Below, piece by piece: positions 18,131 to 27,614 of a stretch of 64,000 nt of DNA. The DNA is from UBA8437 sp964646205 (GTDB lineage Bacteria; Planctomycetota; Planctomycetia; Planctomycetales; Planctomycetaceae). The DNA is taken from NCBI GenBank assembly GCA_964646205.1, contig CAZYAZ010000002.1, positions 62,001 through 126,000 on the forward strand. The letters are read 5' to 3'. Within the stretch, counting starts at the first letter, position 1. The number at the start of each line of letters is the position of its first letter. The notes below the pieces were generated by a model, which saw nothing but the letters and a program-made list of their open reading frames with translations, was not told where the DNA came from and ran no database searches. Made by a program: the position numbers and the translations under genes.

Positions 18131-19042
18131 TTACTTCTTGCTGGCGGGTGCCTTGGCTGGCTGGAGCAGGTGGCGGTTGAACCACCGCAGTGATGCCGCG
18201 TTGGCCCGCTTCTGATCGGCCGGCTTGAATCCGTGGGCGGCTCCCTCGATCACCATCAGCTTGCTGGGCACCTTCTTTTCGCCCAGGGCCTTGTGAATGG
18301 TCTGGCTGTGGAACAGTGGCACCAGCTTGTCCATGTCGCCGTGAATCATCAGCGACGGCGCATCATCGCTGCTGACCTGCAGCAGGGGTGAAACTGCTGG
18401 AGATTTCCTGGGGTCGAATTTCAGTGCCGGGAAGGCCTCGAGGAACCCCAGCTTGGGGTCAAGGTACCTGGAGAGGTCGGTGGGCGGAAAGATGGCGACG
18501 ACGGCGTTGACGCGGCTGGAGTGTTTCTGCAGGGGGTCGCGAGCCCCGGGGTTGGCATCCTCTCCGGTTGTGCCGAGCATCAGCGCCAGGTGCCCTCCGG
18601 CACTGCCGCCGGTCACCCCGATTCGGTCCGAATCGATGTCGAACCGCCTGGCGTTGGAGCGGACATGCCGGATCGCGCGGCGGACGTCGTCGACACATTC
18701 AGGCACCAGGAACTTTGGGCTGCTGCCGTGGCGGATCAAAAATACGGTGTAACCGGCTTCAAGCAGGTACCGGAACCGTTCGATGGCGTCTTCAGGGGGG
18801 CTCCATCGCGAGACCCAGCCTCCACTCACCATGAACATCACCGCGGCACGGTTTCGACCCGATCCCGGTTGCAGCACGTCGTAGGTCAGGGCCAGGCCAT
18901 ACTTGTGGCCATAAACGACATCGGCGTCGATGGCGATGGTCAACCCGGGCGGAGTCTTGGTTGCCGGAGCGTCCTGGGCAATGACGGGGCCGGCTCCCGT
19001 CAAAAACAACGCGATAACAAACAACTGCCTGAAACCGGTCAT
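18131..19042 (-). CDS. Secreted alpha/beta-hydrolase (esterase/lipase type)
   Basis: A 303-residue exported hydrolase with a signal peptide (residues 1-22, ending VIAQDA). The strand and nucleophile-elbow block VTGGSAGGHLALML, with Ser in GGSAGG near residue 148, is typical of the BD-FAE/acetyl-xylan-esterase-like group. The acidic member is probably in MIHGDMDKLVP and the catalytic His in GAAHGFKP near the C-terminus. It ends 17 bp before the sulfatase fusion starts on the same strand, which suggests joint action on a sulfated, acylated polysaccharide. The substrate is not shown by sequence. Confidence 0.82.
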   Translation of the reverse strand: MTGFRQLFVIALFLTGAGPVIAQDAPATKTPPGLTIAIDADVVYGHKYGLALTYDVLQPGSGRNRAAVMFMVSGGWVSRWSPPEDAIERFRYLLEAGYTVFLIRHGSSPKFLVPECVDDVRRAIRHVRSNARRFDIDSDRIGVTGGSAGGHLALMLGTTGEDANPGARDPLQKHSSRVNAVVAIFPPTDLSRYLDPKLGFLEAFPALKFDPRKSPAVSPLLQVSSDDAPSLMIHGDMDKLVPLFHSQTIHKALGEKKVPSKLMVIEGAAHGFKPADQKRANAASLRWFNRHLLQPAKAPASKK

Positions 19043-19086
19043 CGTTTTTTCGGGTCCATCTGGTGTCTGTACAAAAGGTGACCTGG

Positions 19087-20544
19087 TTACAACAGCTCCG
19101 AAATCACCCGCCCGCCGATGTCGGTCAATCGTTCTTCACGTCCATTGTGCAGGTAGGTCAGCGCGTCCTGGTCGAGGCCGACCCGGTCGAGAATCGTGGC
19201 GTGGAGATCCCGGACGTGGTAGGGCTTCTCCACGGCCCTCAGTCCGATCTCGTCGGTCGCCCCCACCATGCGGCCCCCCTTGATGCCGGCTCCGGCCATC
19301 CAGATCGAGAATCCAAACGGGCTGTGGTCCCGGCCGGTTTTTCCCTGGGACATCGGGGTGCGTCCGAACTCGCCGCCCCAGATCACCAGGGTGCTCTCGA
19401 GCAAGCCGCGACGTTTCAGGTCCTTGAGCAAACCGGTGATGGGCTGGTCGACCTGCCCGGCCATCCTCAGGTGATTTTCCTCGATGTCCCCATGGCCGTC
19501 CCATGTCATGTTTCCGGGTCCACCTCCAGAATACAGCTGCACGAACCGCACTCCGCGTTCGACCAGTCGACGGGCCAACAGGCAACGGCGGCCGAATTCG
19601 GAAGTCTGGGCCCGGTCGACCCCGTAGAGTTTTTGCGTCTCGGCCGTTTCGCGAGAAATGTCGACCGCTTCGGGAGCGTGCTTTTGCATGCGGAAGGCCA
19701 GCTCGTAGGTCGCCGCACGGGTCTCGAGAATGGGGTCGGCCGGCCTTCGGTTGATCTGGTTGAGTCGCCGTAGCAGGTCCAGGTTGCGTTGTTGACGGAC
19801 AATGGATCGGCCGGCGGCCGGCCGCAGGTTCAGGATGGCCGGACGCTCGGGACGGAAGAGTGTTCCCTGGTAAATTGGTGGGAAGTAACCGGCACCCCAG
19901 CAGGGTGGCCCACCGACGAGGGTTCCATCGGGATCGAGCATCACGACATAGGACGGCAGGTTGTCGCTCTCGCTTCCCAGTCCATAGGTCAGCCAGGCGC
20001 CAATGGTCGGGTGACCCATCAGGGTGCGGCCTGAATTCATCTGGTAGAGAGCCGCGGAGTGCACGATGCTCTCGGCGTGCATCGAGCGAACAACCGAGAG
20101 GTCGTCGGCACAGGTGGCCAGGTGTGGAAACAGGTCCGACATCACCAGCCCGCTTTCGCCGTTGGGCCGGAATCGCCGCTTGACGCCCAGCAACAGCGAC
20201 TTCTCGTTGGCCTGTTGCGTCTGGACCTGCCCAAGGCTGGCGGGCACCGGTTGGCCGTGCAGTCGGGTCAGGTCGGGCTTGGGGTCGAATGTTTCGACCT
20301 GGCTTGGTCCCCCGGCCATGAACAGAAAGATCACCGAGGTGGCCGGTGGATTGATGTCAGCCGCCCGGGCGGCCAGTGGATTTCCCGGGGTCGACTGTCC
20401 GGACGAATTGGCCAATCCATCTCGAGCCAATAACGAGGCCAGGGCGATCGACCCCAGTCCGAGGCCTCCACGCTCGAGAAAATCTCGGCGATCCAGCGTC
20501 GGCCGCGGGCCGGGGCAGTTGGTTGTCGACGGGACGTTTGCCAT
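19087..20544 (-). CDS. DUF1501 family protein
   Basis: A 485-residue DUF1501 protein with the Tat leader DRRDFLERGGLGLGS. Family blocks are FMAGGPSQVETFDPKPDL near residue 75, RRCLLARRLVERGVRFVQLY near 320, and IWGGEFGRTPMSQGKTGRDH near 395. It is divergently arranged with the DUF1549/DUF1553 gene beginning at 20664. These two families are usually neighbours in planctomycetes, so the 119-bp spacer probably holds promoters for both. It is followed by the esterase and sulfatase-fusion genes on the same strand. Confidence 0.87.
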   Translation of the reverse strand: MANVPSTTNCPGPRPTLDRRDFLERGGLGLGSIALASLLARDGLANSSGQSTPGNPLAARAADINPPATSVIFLFMAGGPSQVETFDPKPDLTRLHGQPVPASLGQVQTQQANEKSLLLGVKRRFRPNGESGLVMSDLFPHLATCADDLSVVRSMHAESIVHSAALYQMNSGRTLMGHPTIGAWLTYGLGSESDNLPSYVVMLDPDGTLVGGPPCWGAGYFPPIYQGTLFRPERPAILNLRPAAGRSIVRQQRNLDLLRRLNQINRRPADPILETRAATYELAFRMQKHAPEAVDISRETAETQKLYGVDRAQTSEFGRRCLLARRLVERGVRFVQLYSGGGPGNMTWDGHGDIEENHLRMAGQVDQPITGLLKDLKRRGLLESTLVIWGGEFGRTPMSQGKTGRDHSPFGFSIWMAGAGIKGGRMVGATDEIGLRAVEKPYHVRDLHATILDRVGLDQDALTYLHNGREERLTDIGGRVISELL

Positions 20545-20663
20545 CAGGGGTATAGCCTAACCCAGTTGGGTTTCGGTCGGAAGTCGTGACCCATTCGACC
20601 CGCTTCGCCTTGACCACACCCGTGGATGGCTCGGAAGATGGAGCATCCGATCAGGAACATCCG

Positions 20664-22871
20664 ATGCGCAGACTGCTGCCGACCATTCTCTTGCCTTTGT
20701 TGATCCAGGGGGTCCTTTGCGCCCAGGAGGACGAACGTGCCTGGGCATTTCGGGCGGTCCGCAGGCCCGCGATTCCGGTGGTCAAGACCACCGAGTGGGT
20801 GTCCAACCCCGTCGATGCCTTCATCCTGAAGTCGCTGGAAGACCTGGAACTCCATCCCGCATCCCGGGCCTCGCGGCACACGCTGGTGCGACGTGTTTAT
20901 CTCGACCTGATCGGGATCCCTCCGACGCCCGGCCAGGTCGAGCAATTTCTTGCTGATAGCCGCGCCGATGCGTGGGTGCGGTTGGTGGACCGGTTGCTGG
21001 CGTCACCCGCGTATGGCCAGAGGTGGGCTCAGCATTGGCTGGACGTGGTCCGCTATGCCGACAGTGACGGGTTCGAATACGACGATCCGCGGCCACATGC
21101 CTGGCGGTATCGGGACTGGGTGATCGATTCTTTGAACCTCGACAAGCCGTTCGCAAGGTTTGTCCGCGAGCAGATCGCTGCCGACGAGCTGTTTCCCGAG
21201 GATGTCGGTGCCTTGCCGGCCCTCGGCCTGCATCGGCTCGGCCCGCTGCGGATGAACGCGGGAACCCAGGACGTGGCCAAGAACCGGCAGGAACGTTTGA
21301 CCGAGATCGTCGACGTGGTCGGCTCGGCGTTCCTCGGGGTCACCTTTGGCTGTGCCCGGTGTCATGACCACAAATTCGATCCCCTGCTCCAGGCCGACTA
21401 TTACCGGCTGCAAGCATTCTTCGCCGCCAGCCGGGCGGTCGACCTGCCGTTGGTTCCGTCGGTTGAGAGAAAACGGCGTGAGACAGCACGCAAGAAGTGG
21501 GTCGCGAAGAGAGACGAGATCCGCAAGAGGCTGGATGCGATCGAGGCCCCGGTCAAAAAACGGCTGATGGCCGAGCGTCGTGGTCGACTGGGTCGTGAGA
21601 CGCTGGCGGCCCTGGCGGTTGATGCGGCGACGCGGACCCCTGAACAATCGCGTTTGGCGACCGCTGCCGAGCGGTTGTTGACGATTGGCGAGGCGGACAT
21701 CCGCGAGGCATTGTCCGAACGGGACCGTGGGGACTACGTGTCGGTTCAGCAACTGTTGCACGCGGTGCAGTTGGATGAACCACTGCCGGTTGCGTCGGTG
21801 ATGGCGATTGTTGATCGAGGCCAGAAGATTCCAACGACTCACCGGCTGGTCCGTGGGGATCCGCACGACCTGGGCGAGGTGGTCTTTCCGAGTTTTCCTG
21901 CGGTGATGGTCCGGCGGGGTGCGTTGAACCAACCCGCTGCAATTCGCCAGCGGACGCGTCCCTCGATCGACGAGGTGTCCAAGACGGACAGCCGGCGATC
22001 CTCGGGTCGTCGCGCCGAATTGGCCGAGTGGCTGGCTTCGGCATCCAACCCGCTCACCGCACGGGTATTCGTCAACCGGATCTGGCAGCACCATTTTGGC
22101 CAGGGCATCGTGGCCACGCCCAATGACTTTGGCGTCATGGGCAGTTCGGCAACGCATCCTGAACTGCTCGACTGGCTTGCCGCCGAGCTGGTGTCCAACG
22201 GAGGTCGCATCAAGCCGTTGCACCGGCTGATGGTTCTCTCGTCCACCTACCGGCAATCCAGCACGACAAGCAATCCGGCTGCTGTCGCCGTCGATCCGGA
22301 CAACCAGATGCTGTGGCGGGCACGCCGGCGACGACTCGAAGCGGAGACCTTGCGAGACAGTCTGTTGGCTGTCAGTGGTCGACTGAATCATCATTCGGGT
22401 GGACCTGGTGTTCGTTTGCCGTTGCCGCCGGAGATTGCCGCGTTGCAATACAAGGGCAACTGGCAGCCCCATCCGGATCTGTTCCAGCACAACCGGCGGT
22501 CGATTTTTCTGTTCGTCAAGCGGAACAACCGGCCCCCGTTGCTGGTCAGTTTTGATGCACCCGGCACGATGGTCAGCTGTGGCCGGCGCAACCAGAGCTC
22601 ACACGCCGGCCAGGCGCTGGCGCTGTTGAACAGTCCGGAACTGGCCCGGCAGGCCGAAGCGTTTGCATCGAGATTGCAGGCCGAGGCGGGACGTGCCCCG
22701 GTTGCGGTGGTCGAACAGGCCTACCGGCTGGCCCTGGGTCGCGGACCGGGCCCCGAGGAACTGTCGTTGGGACGAGCGTTCCTGGAGAACGGCGATGCAG
22801 CGTTCTCAGAGACACTGGCCGATTATTGCCTGGTGCTGTTCAACCTCGACGAGTTTCTCTACGTCGATTGA
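20664..22871 (+). CDS. DUF1549/DUF1553 (PSD1-type) exported protein with CxxCH motif
   Basis: A 735-residue exported protein with signal peptide RLLPTILLPLLIQGVLCAQ. DUF1549 covers roughly residues 50-250 and contains RRVYLDLIGIPPTP, AQHWLDVVRYADSDGFEYD and the conserved FGCARCHDHKFDP, a CxxCH site that could bind c-type heme. A Lys/Arg-rich helical middle follows, and DUF1553 covers the C-terminal half with TARVFVNRIWQHHFGQGIV and RRRLEAETLRDSLLAVSGR. The family is planctomycete-enriched and lacks a proven function. The ATG at 20664 is preceded by AGGA; an upstream in-frame start would add a non-signal extension. It is divergent from the DUF1501 gene. Confidence 0.88.
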   Translation: MRRLLPTILLPLLIQGVLCAQEDERAWAFRAVRRPAIPVVKTTEWVSNPVDAFILKSLEDLELHPASRASRHTLVRRVYLDLIGIPPTPGQVEQFLADSRADAWVRLVDRLLASPAYGQRWAQHWLDVVRYADSDGFEYDDPRPHAWRYRDWVIDSLNLDKPFARFVREQIAADELFPEDVGALPALGLHRLGPLRMNAGTQDVAKNRQERLTEIVDVVGSAFLGVTFGCARCHDHKFDPLLQADYYRLQAFFAASRAVDLPLVPSVERKRRETARKKWVAKRDEIRKRLDAIEAPVKKRLMAERRGRLGRETLAALAVDAATRTPEQSRLATAAERLLTIGEADIREALSERDRGDYVSVQQLLHAVQLDEPLPVASVMAIVDRGQKIPTTHRLVRGDPHDLGEVVFPSFPAVMVRRGALNQPAAIRQRTRPSIDEVSKTDSRRSSGRRAELAEWLASASNPLTARVFVNRIWQHHFGQGIVATPNDFGVMGSSATHPELLDWLAAELVSNGGRIKPLHRLMVLSSTYRQSSTTSNPAAVAVDPDNQMLWRARRRRLEAETLRDSLLAVSGRLNHHSGGPGVRLPLPPEIAALQYKGNWQPHPDLFQHNRRSIFLFVKRNNRPPLLVSFDAPGTMVSCGRRNQSSHAGQALALLNSPELARQAEAFASRLQAEAGRAPVAVVEQAYRLALGRGPGPEELSLGRAFLENGDAAFSETLADYCLVLFNLDEFLYVD

Positions 22872-22880
22872 TCAAAGCCG

Positions 22881-22895
22881 CCCGATGCAATCGGG
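22881..22895. terminator. Hairpin between convergent genes
   Basis: CCCGAT at 22881-22886 and ATCGGG at 22890-22895 form a perfect six-pair stem around GCA, in the 35-bp space between the convergent DUF1549/1553 and SDR genes. There is no T-run, so it is only a candidate terminator. Confidence 0.35.
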
Positions 22896-22906
22896 AACAC
22901 GAAGGC

Positions 22907-23695
22907 CTAGATCGCTGTCCAGCCGCCGTCGACCAGCAGGTTGTGCCCGTTGACATACTCGGACGCATCGGATGCCAGGTAGACGATGGCTCCCTTGATG
23001 TCCTCGTTGTCGAGCATTCGGCCAACCGGCACCCGCCTGGTGTACTCGTCGACGAACGCATCGGGCTGGTTGTTGAAGTAGCCCCCAGGGCTGATGCAGT
23101 TGGCCCGGACGCCCTGCTTGCCGTAGTAGTTGGCCAGGTACCGTGTGAAATTGATCATGCCGGCCTTCACGAAGGTGTAGGTCGCCGGTTGTTTCATGTC
23201 GGTGTCCAGGTAGATGGTTGGATCGTTACCCACCACACCGTAGATGCTCGAAATATTGATGATCGAGCCGCGGCCCTGTTCGACCATCGTCGGCAAAAAT
23301 GCCTGGCAGATGGCGAACAACCCGGTGAAGTCACCGGCGGCCGAACGACCGATCACGTCGGGAGTCTGTTCGTCGAATGCACCCACGTGGCCGTCGCGGG
23401 CCAGCGCGCTGTTGACCAGTACGTCGAGCCGGCCGTGGTCGGCGAGCACCTGGTCGCGGAGCGCGTTGATCGAATTGACATCGGTGATGTCGACCTGTGC
23501 CGCGTGCACATCGTGACCCCGTTCGCGGAGCCCGGCCGCAAATTCCTCGTTCCGTTCCAGCGAGCGTGATGCCGAGATGACCGTGGCACCGGCTTCGGCC
23601 AGTCCCTCGGTCAGGCTGCTGCCAAATTGAGGGCCCGAGCCGGCGGTGACCAGGGCGACACGACCATCAAGCTTGAATCGATCCAGTATTCCCAT
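22907..23695 (-). CDS. Short-chain dehydrogenase/reductase
   Basis: A 262-residue classical SDR. The Rossmann nucleotide site reads VTAGSGPQFGSSLTEGLAEAG, an altered form of the usual TGxxxGIG. The catalytic set is present: Ser in NISSIYG near residue 138, Tyr and Lys in YTFVKAG near 165-169, and the C-terminal VNGHNLLVDGGW. The family contains gluconate 5-dehydrogenases and 3-ketoacyl reductases, and this protein looks closest to the sugar-acid group. The ATG at 23695 has AGGAG seven bases upstream; the longer frame to 24022 lies over the DUF1501 gene and is rejected. Confidence 0.88.
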   Translation of the reverse strand: MGILDRFKLDGRVALVTAGSGPQFGSSLTEGLAEAGATVISASRSLERNEEFAAGLRERGHDVHAAQVDITDVNSINALRDQVLADHGRLDVLVNSALARDGHVGAFDEQTPDVIGRSAAGDFTGLFAICQAFLPTMVEQGRGSIINISSIYGVVGNDPTIYLDTDMKQPATYTFVKAGMINFTRYLANYYGKQGVRANCISPGGYFNNQPDAFVDEYTRRVPVGRMLDNEDIKGAIVYLASDASEYVNGHNLLVDGGWTAI

Positions 23696-23781
23696 CGGGC
23701 TGCTCCTGTTTTGGGTGGACCGGCAGCATAGCGGGAGATGAGACACCCGGACAATCGTGAGGGGCCTATCGCCGGGACCAC

Positions 23782-25167
23782 CTAGCCGATGAGCTCGGGG
23801 ATCGGACGGGCGCGTTCGATCAGGCGGGCCACGTCGCGGGGCACTTCGGGAAGCAGTCGCAACGTCCCCAGGTCGAACATTGTTGCCAGGATCGTCGCGA
23901 AAAGATCCTCGGGCGTCACCGGGCGAGAAGCCGGTTCGCCGACGTCCCGGCTCGAGCGACCAATGACTTGCCCCATCGGCAAACCACCGCCGGAAAAGGC
24001 CAGCGTGCTGAGCCTGGGCCAATGGTCACGGCCACCATCGGGCTTCACCTTCGGCGTGCGGCCGAATTCACCGGTGATGATCAGCAGAACCTTGTCGGAG
24101 AGACCTCGCTGGTGGAGATCCTCGAGGAAGACGCTGACGGCTTGGTCGACCGGTCGTCCGAGTCGTTCCATGCCGAAGGGCATGTTGAATTGCGTGGTGC
24201 CCCCGTGCATGTCCCAACCGGGATTGTGCACGGTGATGAAACCACACCCGGCCTCGCAGAGCCGCCGGGCCAAAAGCAACTGGTGCCCGAGTGTCGAATG
24301 ACGAGTTTTGACTCGCAGTGCGGTGTTGAAGCGACCGGTGTCGTAACGCCGGACCAGTGCCGGATCTTCATCGGTGAGATCAAAGGCCCGGCGACCACGG
24401 CCGAGCAACAGGTCGAAGGCCTGTTGCTCGAAGCGGTCCAGCCCTTCCATCATTCCGCTGGTGTCGGCTTGCCGCACCAGCCGGTCCAGTGATTGTCGCA
24501 GGCTGCGGCGATCGACCAGCCGTCGCCGTGGAAGGTTCAGTGTCAGGTTCTGGTTAACCGGCCCGTCACCAAGCGGATCGAACGGGGCAAAAGCCGCGCC
24601 CAGTTCACCGGCCGTTGCCGCTTCGAGCAACCTGAGTCGCTCCTTGTTGAACTGGGGATCGGGTTCCTGGTGGCTCAGGTAGACCTGGGTCGGCATCCCG
24701 GTGCGGGGGTGATTGGTGCCACGCAGTCGCGTGACGATCGATCCCATGCCGACCTGGTTGCCAGCACCACCTCGCATCACGTCCTGGGCACCGCCGGTGT
24801 GATTGGAATTGCCATGGGTGAATGAACGCACGATCGCCATCCGGTTGGCCAGGCGGGCCAGGCCGGGAAACGTGGTGCCGAACGTGACCCCGGGCAAGCT
24901 GGTTGCCAGCTCGCCGGTCACGCTGCGGATTTCGGCCGGGGCCGTCATCTTCGGGTCAAATGTCTCGACCTGGCTTGGTCCCCCGGTCAGGAACAGCAAC
25001 ACGATCGACTTGTCACGGAACGCGGTTGGTGCCGCGGCCTGGGCTCGCAGCAGATCCGCCAGGCCCAACGAGCCGCCGGCCAGCCCGAGTGAGCCAATTG
25101 AAATGGCTTCGCGCCGCGAGACGCCCCCGCAGTCGCGGGAACCGGAACTGGTGAACACATTGAGCAT
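23782..25167 (-). CDS. DUF1501 family protein
   Basis: A 461-residue DUF1501 protein. The leader VSRREAISIGSLGLAGGSLG fits Tat export. Family blocks are FLTGGPSQVETFDPKMTAPAE near residue 57, GHQLLLARRLCEAGCGFITVHN near 300, and ITGEFGRTPKVKPDGGRDHW near 370. This is the fourth DUF1501 gene of the window. It follows the YfhO-like gene by 59 bp on the same strand and precedes the SDR by 86 bp. No function is known. Confidence 0.86.
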   Translation of the reverse strand: MLNVFTSSGSRDCGGVSRREAISIGSLGLAGGSLGLADLLRAQAAAPTAFRDKSIVLLFLTGGPSQVETFDPKMTAPAEIRSVTGELATSLPGVTFGTTFPGLARLANRMAIVRSFTHGNSNHTGGAQDVMRGGAGNQVGMGSIVTRLRGTNHPRTGMPTQVYLSHQEPDPQFNKERLRLLEAATAGELGAAFAPFDPLGDGPVNQNLTLNLPRRRLVDRRSLRQSLDRLVRQADTSGMMEGLDRFEQQAFDLLLGRGRRAFDLTDEDPALVRRYDTGRFNTALRVKTRHSTLGHQLLLARRLCEAGCGFITVHNPGWDMHGGTTQFNMPFGMERLGRPVDQAVSVFLEDLHQRGLSDKVLLIITGEFGRTPKVKPDGGRDHWPRLSTLAFSGGGLPMGQVIGRSSRDVGEPASRPVTPEDLFATILATMFDLGTLRLLPEVPRDVARLIERARPIPELIG

Positions 25168-25226
25168 ACGTTGATTCTATCGGCGTTTGTTGATGTGAGA
25201 CAACAGGAGGCGATGTTGCAGCCGGT

Positions 25227-27563
25227 TTATCGTCGGCGTCGGACAATCGTGATCCCACAGCCCAGCAGCAGCCCCAGGAGTGTCGTGGCAGAGACCCAGA
25301 GACCGCGCTGGAAACTCGCGGGCTGGAACTCGAACCGCAGCCTGTGTTGTCCAGCGCCCAGGGCGACGCCGCGACACAGTCCATTGGTCCGAAGAATGGG
25401 GACGGGACGACCGTTGCTGGTGGCCACCCAGCCGTCGTGAAAGAGGTCGGCGAGCACAAGGATGCCGTCACTGGTCAGCGTCGCGTCGATCTCGACTGTC
25501 TGAGCCCGGTCGGTCGTCATGGTGACACTCTCTTTTGTGCCGGGCCCGGCGGGGTCTCCCACGACATGCTGCGGAGCTGTTTCCAGGATCACGGTCTCGC
25601 CTGTAACAAACCGGCGCGACGCCATGGTGTCGAGAATAGCCTGGGGGCGGGTCACCAGCAGGATGTCCCGGCAGATGGTGACGCGAGGCAGTGCGTTGGG
25701 CACGTCATAAATCCAGTAGTCGCCGCCGGAATCCGATTTGTGTCCGCGGAGGTGTTGGTCGAGAGTCGGCAATTGGCGACGACTGATCAACGTGCCAACG
25801 TGCAACACGGCATGGAGCTTGGGTGAGACGGCGGCTGATGTTCGACGCAGCAATTCGGTCTTGGCTCCGGGGTTGATCGAGAAGGCGTCGATGCCGAACA
25901 GGCCGGCCGAGTTGTCGGGCAACAGCGCCAGGGTTCGTTCGGCGGTGTTGAAGTTGTAGCCCGGTACGGTAGCCGCCACACGACCGGGATTCTCGGATAG
26001 CAGGTCGAGCGTCACCGGCCGTGTTTCGTAAAAGTCACCGGGTGCCAGTTCGAGCAGTCGGGTGGCGGCCAGGCCAAGGTCGCAGCAGACCAGCAGCAGG
26101 CAAAGAGAGCCGAGCTGTCGCGAATCCAGTCGTCGCGCCGCCAGGCAGATTCCCGCAGCAACAAGTGCCGTGATCCCCCCGACGAACCCTCCCCACTCCA
26201 TTCCCGTCATCTTGCTCGTGGCCGGCACGAGGTTCCACTCGCGGCGAAACACCGCGTCGGAGTTTCCGTGACCGAATAGCCAGTCCGGCCCAAGGCGATC
26301 GGGGGCGAACCGTGTGACCAGGCCCAGGGCCAGCAGTGCGACTCCAGTGACCGCCAAAACCACGGCAGCCGCTCTCCAGCTGCGCACCGTCGATGTCCCG
26401 GGTTGCTTGAGCAGATGGTCGAACCCGAGACCACCGAGGACGGCGATGGCCAACGAGGTCAGAATCAAGAAGCGAGCTGGCACGTGGACGGTGTCGAATC
26501 CCGGCAATTGTCCCAGCAGCAGGAAGGCACCTCCGTGCCGTCCGAATGCCAGGACGAGAGACAACACCAGTCCCCAGCGGAAGATTCGGGCCGTGTCCGG
26601 AGCCCGCGACCAACCAATGACGGCCAGGGGCAGTGTGAGCAATCCGGCGTAGATACGGACATCCATGAAGAGAACCTGCAGCCGGTGGTCTCCACCGGTG
26701 GACCCCGGCAACAGCAGTTGCAGCAGGAAGTGCGGCGGGAGCGAGCCATCCATCTGTTGCTCGTAACTCAGGCCGGTTCCCCGTTCGGTGGCCAGCAGGG
26801 TGTCCAGGCAGTACCACAATTGCGGAGCGGCCAGCCCGAGTCCAACAACAACGGTCACCGTTGTGGCCAACACGGCCCAGCCGATCTTGCGTGTGCGGTT
26901 TTCTCGACGGGCTTCGCAGACAATCCCCAGCCCCAGGGCCAGGATGGTGTAGAACAGGATCTGTGGATGGGCTCCGGAGGCCTGCACGGCCAGTGCCAGG
27001 CCGGCCCACGTGGCTGGCGCCAGGCTGTGCGTCCGGTTGGCTTTCAACCAGAATGCCAGCACCAACGGCGTCCAGGCCACGGTTGTCAGCAACGTCGCCC
27101 CGGGAATCACGCCGACAAATGTGCCACCGAAGACAAACACCACCGCCGCCAGCGTGGCGCCGAAGACGCCACCACCCAGTTCGCGCACCAGGAACATTGT
27201 TCCAGCGACGGCCAGCAGGTGATGAAACAACAGGAACAACGACCAGGCCGCGCCGGGAGAATCGACGAGGTGAAAAATGATGGCCGGTGGATAGACACCG
27301 CTGCACTCATTTTCACCCTGCAACGGATAGCCCAGGAAGCCATGGCGATACCACAACGGGATTTCACCCTCGGACCGTTGTTGCGCGTTGCTGACCTGCA
27401 GCGGAACGTACACGCGGGCCTGGTCCCACGCTTCGAATTCCCCGTCGCCGGTCACCACGGGACGATAGACCAGTGCGGTCAGCACCAGCACCAGTAGCCA
27501 TCCCCGCAGCCACGCTCGAGGGGAAATGTCCGACGGGTGTTGGGCGTCGTTTACACCGGTCAC
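25227..27563 (-). CDS. YfhO-like multi-pass membrane protein
   Basis: A 778-residue integral membrane protein with a dozen or so hydrophobic segments, first at about residues 18-36 (LRGWLLVLVLTALVYRPVV). The block GFLGYPLQGENECSGVYPP in the first external loop and the C-terminal extracytoplasmic beta-rich domain fit YfhO-type GT-C-like proteins, which are involved in glycosylation of cell-envelope polymers in Bacillus and Listeria. The start is GTG without a clear ribosome-binding site. It follows the toroid-fold gene by 51 bp. Family assignment is moderate; the sugar donor and acceptor are unknown. Confidence 0.7.
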   Translation of the reverse strand: MTGVNDAQHPSDISPRAWLRGWLLVLVLTALVYRPVVTGDGEFEAWDQARVYVPLQVSNAQQRSEGEIPLWYRHGFLGYPLQGENECSGVYPPAIIFHLVDSPGAAWSLFLLFHHLLAVAGTMFLVRELGGGVFGATLAAVVFVFGGTFVGVIPGATLLTTVAWTPLVLAFWLKANRTHSLAPATWAGLALAVQASGAHPQILFYTILALGLGIVCEARRENRTRKIGWAVLATTVTVVVGLGLAAPQLWYCLDTLLATERGTGLSYEQQMDGSLPPHFLLQLLLPGSTGGDHRLQVLFMDVRIYAGLLTLPLAVIGWSRAPDTARIFRWGLVLSLVLAFGRHGGAFLLLGQLPGFDTVHVPARFLILTSLAIAVLGGLGFDHLLKQPGTSTVRSWRAAAVVLAVTGVALLALGLVTRFAPDRLGPDWLFGHGNSDAVFRREWNLVPATSKMTGMEWGGFVGGITALVAAGICLAARRLDSRQLGSLCLLLVCCDLGLAATRLLELAPGDFYETRPVTLDLLSENPGRVAATVPGYNFNTAERTLALLPDNSAGLFGIDAFSINPGAKTELLRRTSAAVSPKLHAVLHVGTLISRRQLPTLDQHLRGHKSDSGGDYWIYDVPNALPRVTICRDILLVTRPQAILDTMASRRFVTGETVILETAPQHVVGDPAGPGTKESVTMTTDRAQTVEIDATLTSDGILVLADLFHDGWVATSNGRPVPILRTNGLCRGVALGAGQHRLRFEFQPASFQRGLWVSATTLLGLLLGCGITIVRRRR

Positions 27564-27614
27564 GGCTGGAGGATCACTCGCGGAGGATTCACACTGCTGC
27601 CACTGTCACCGTTG

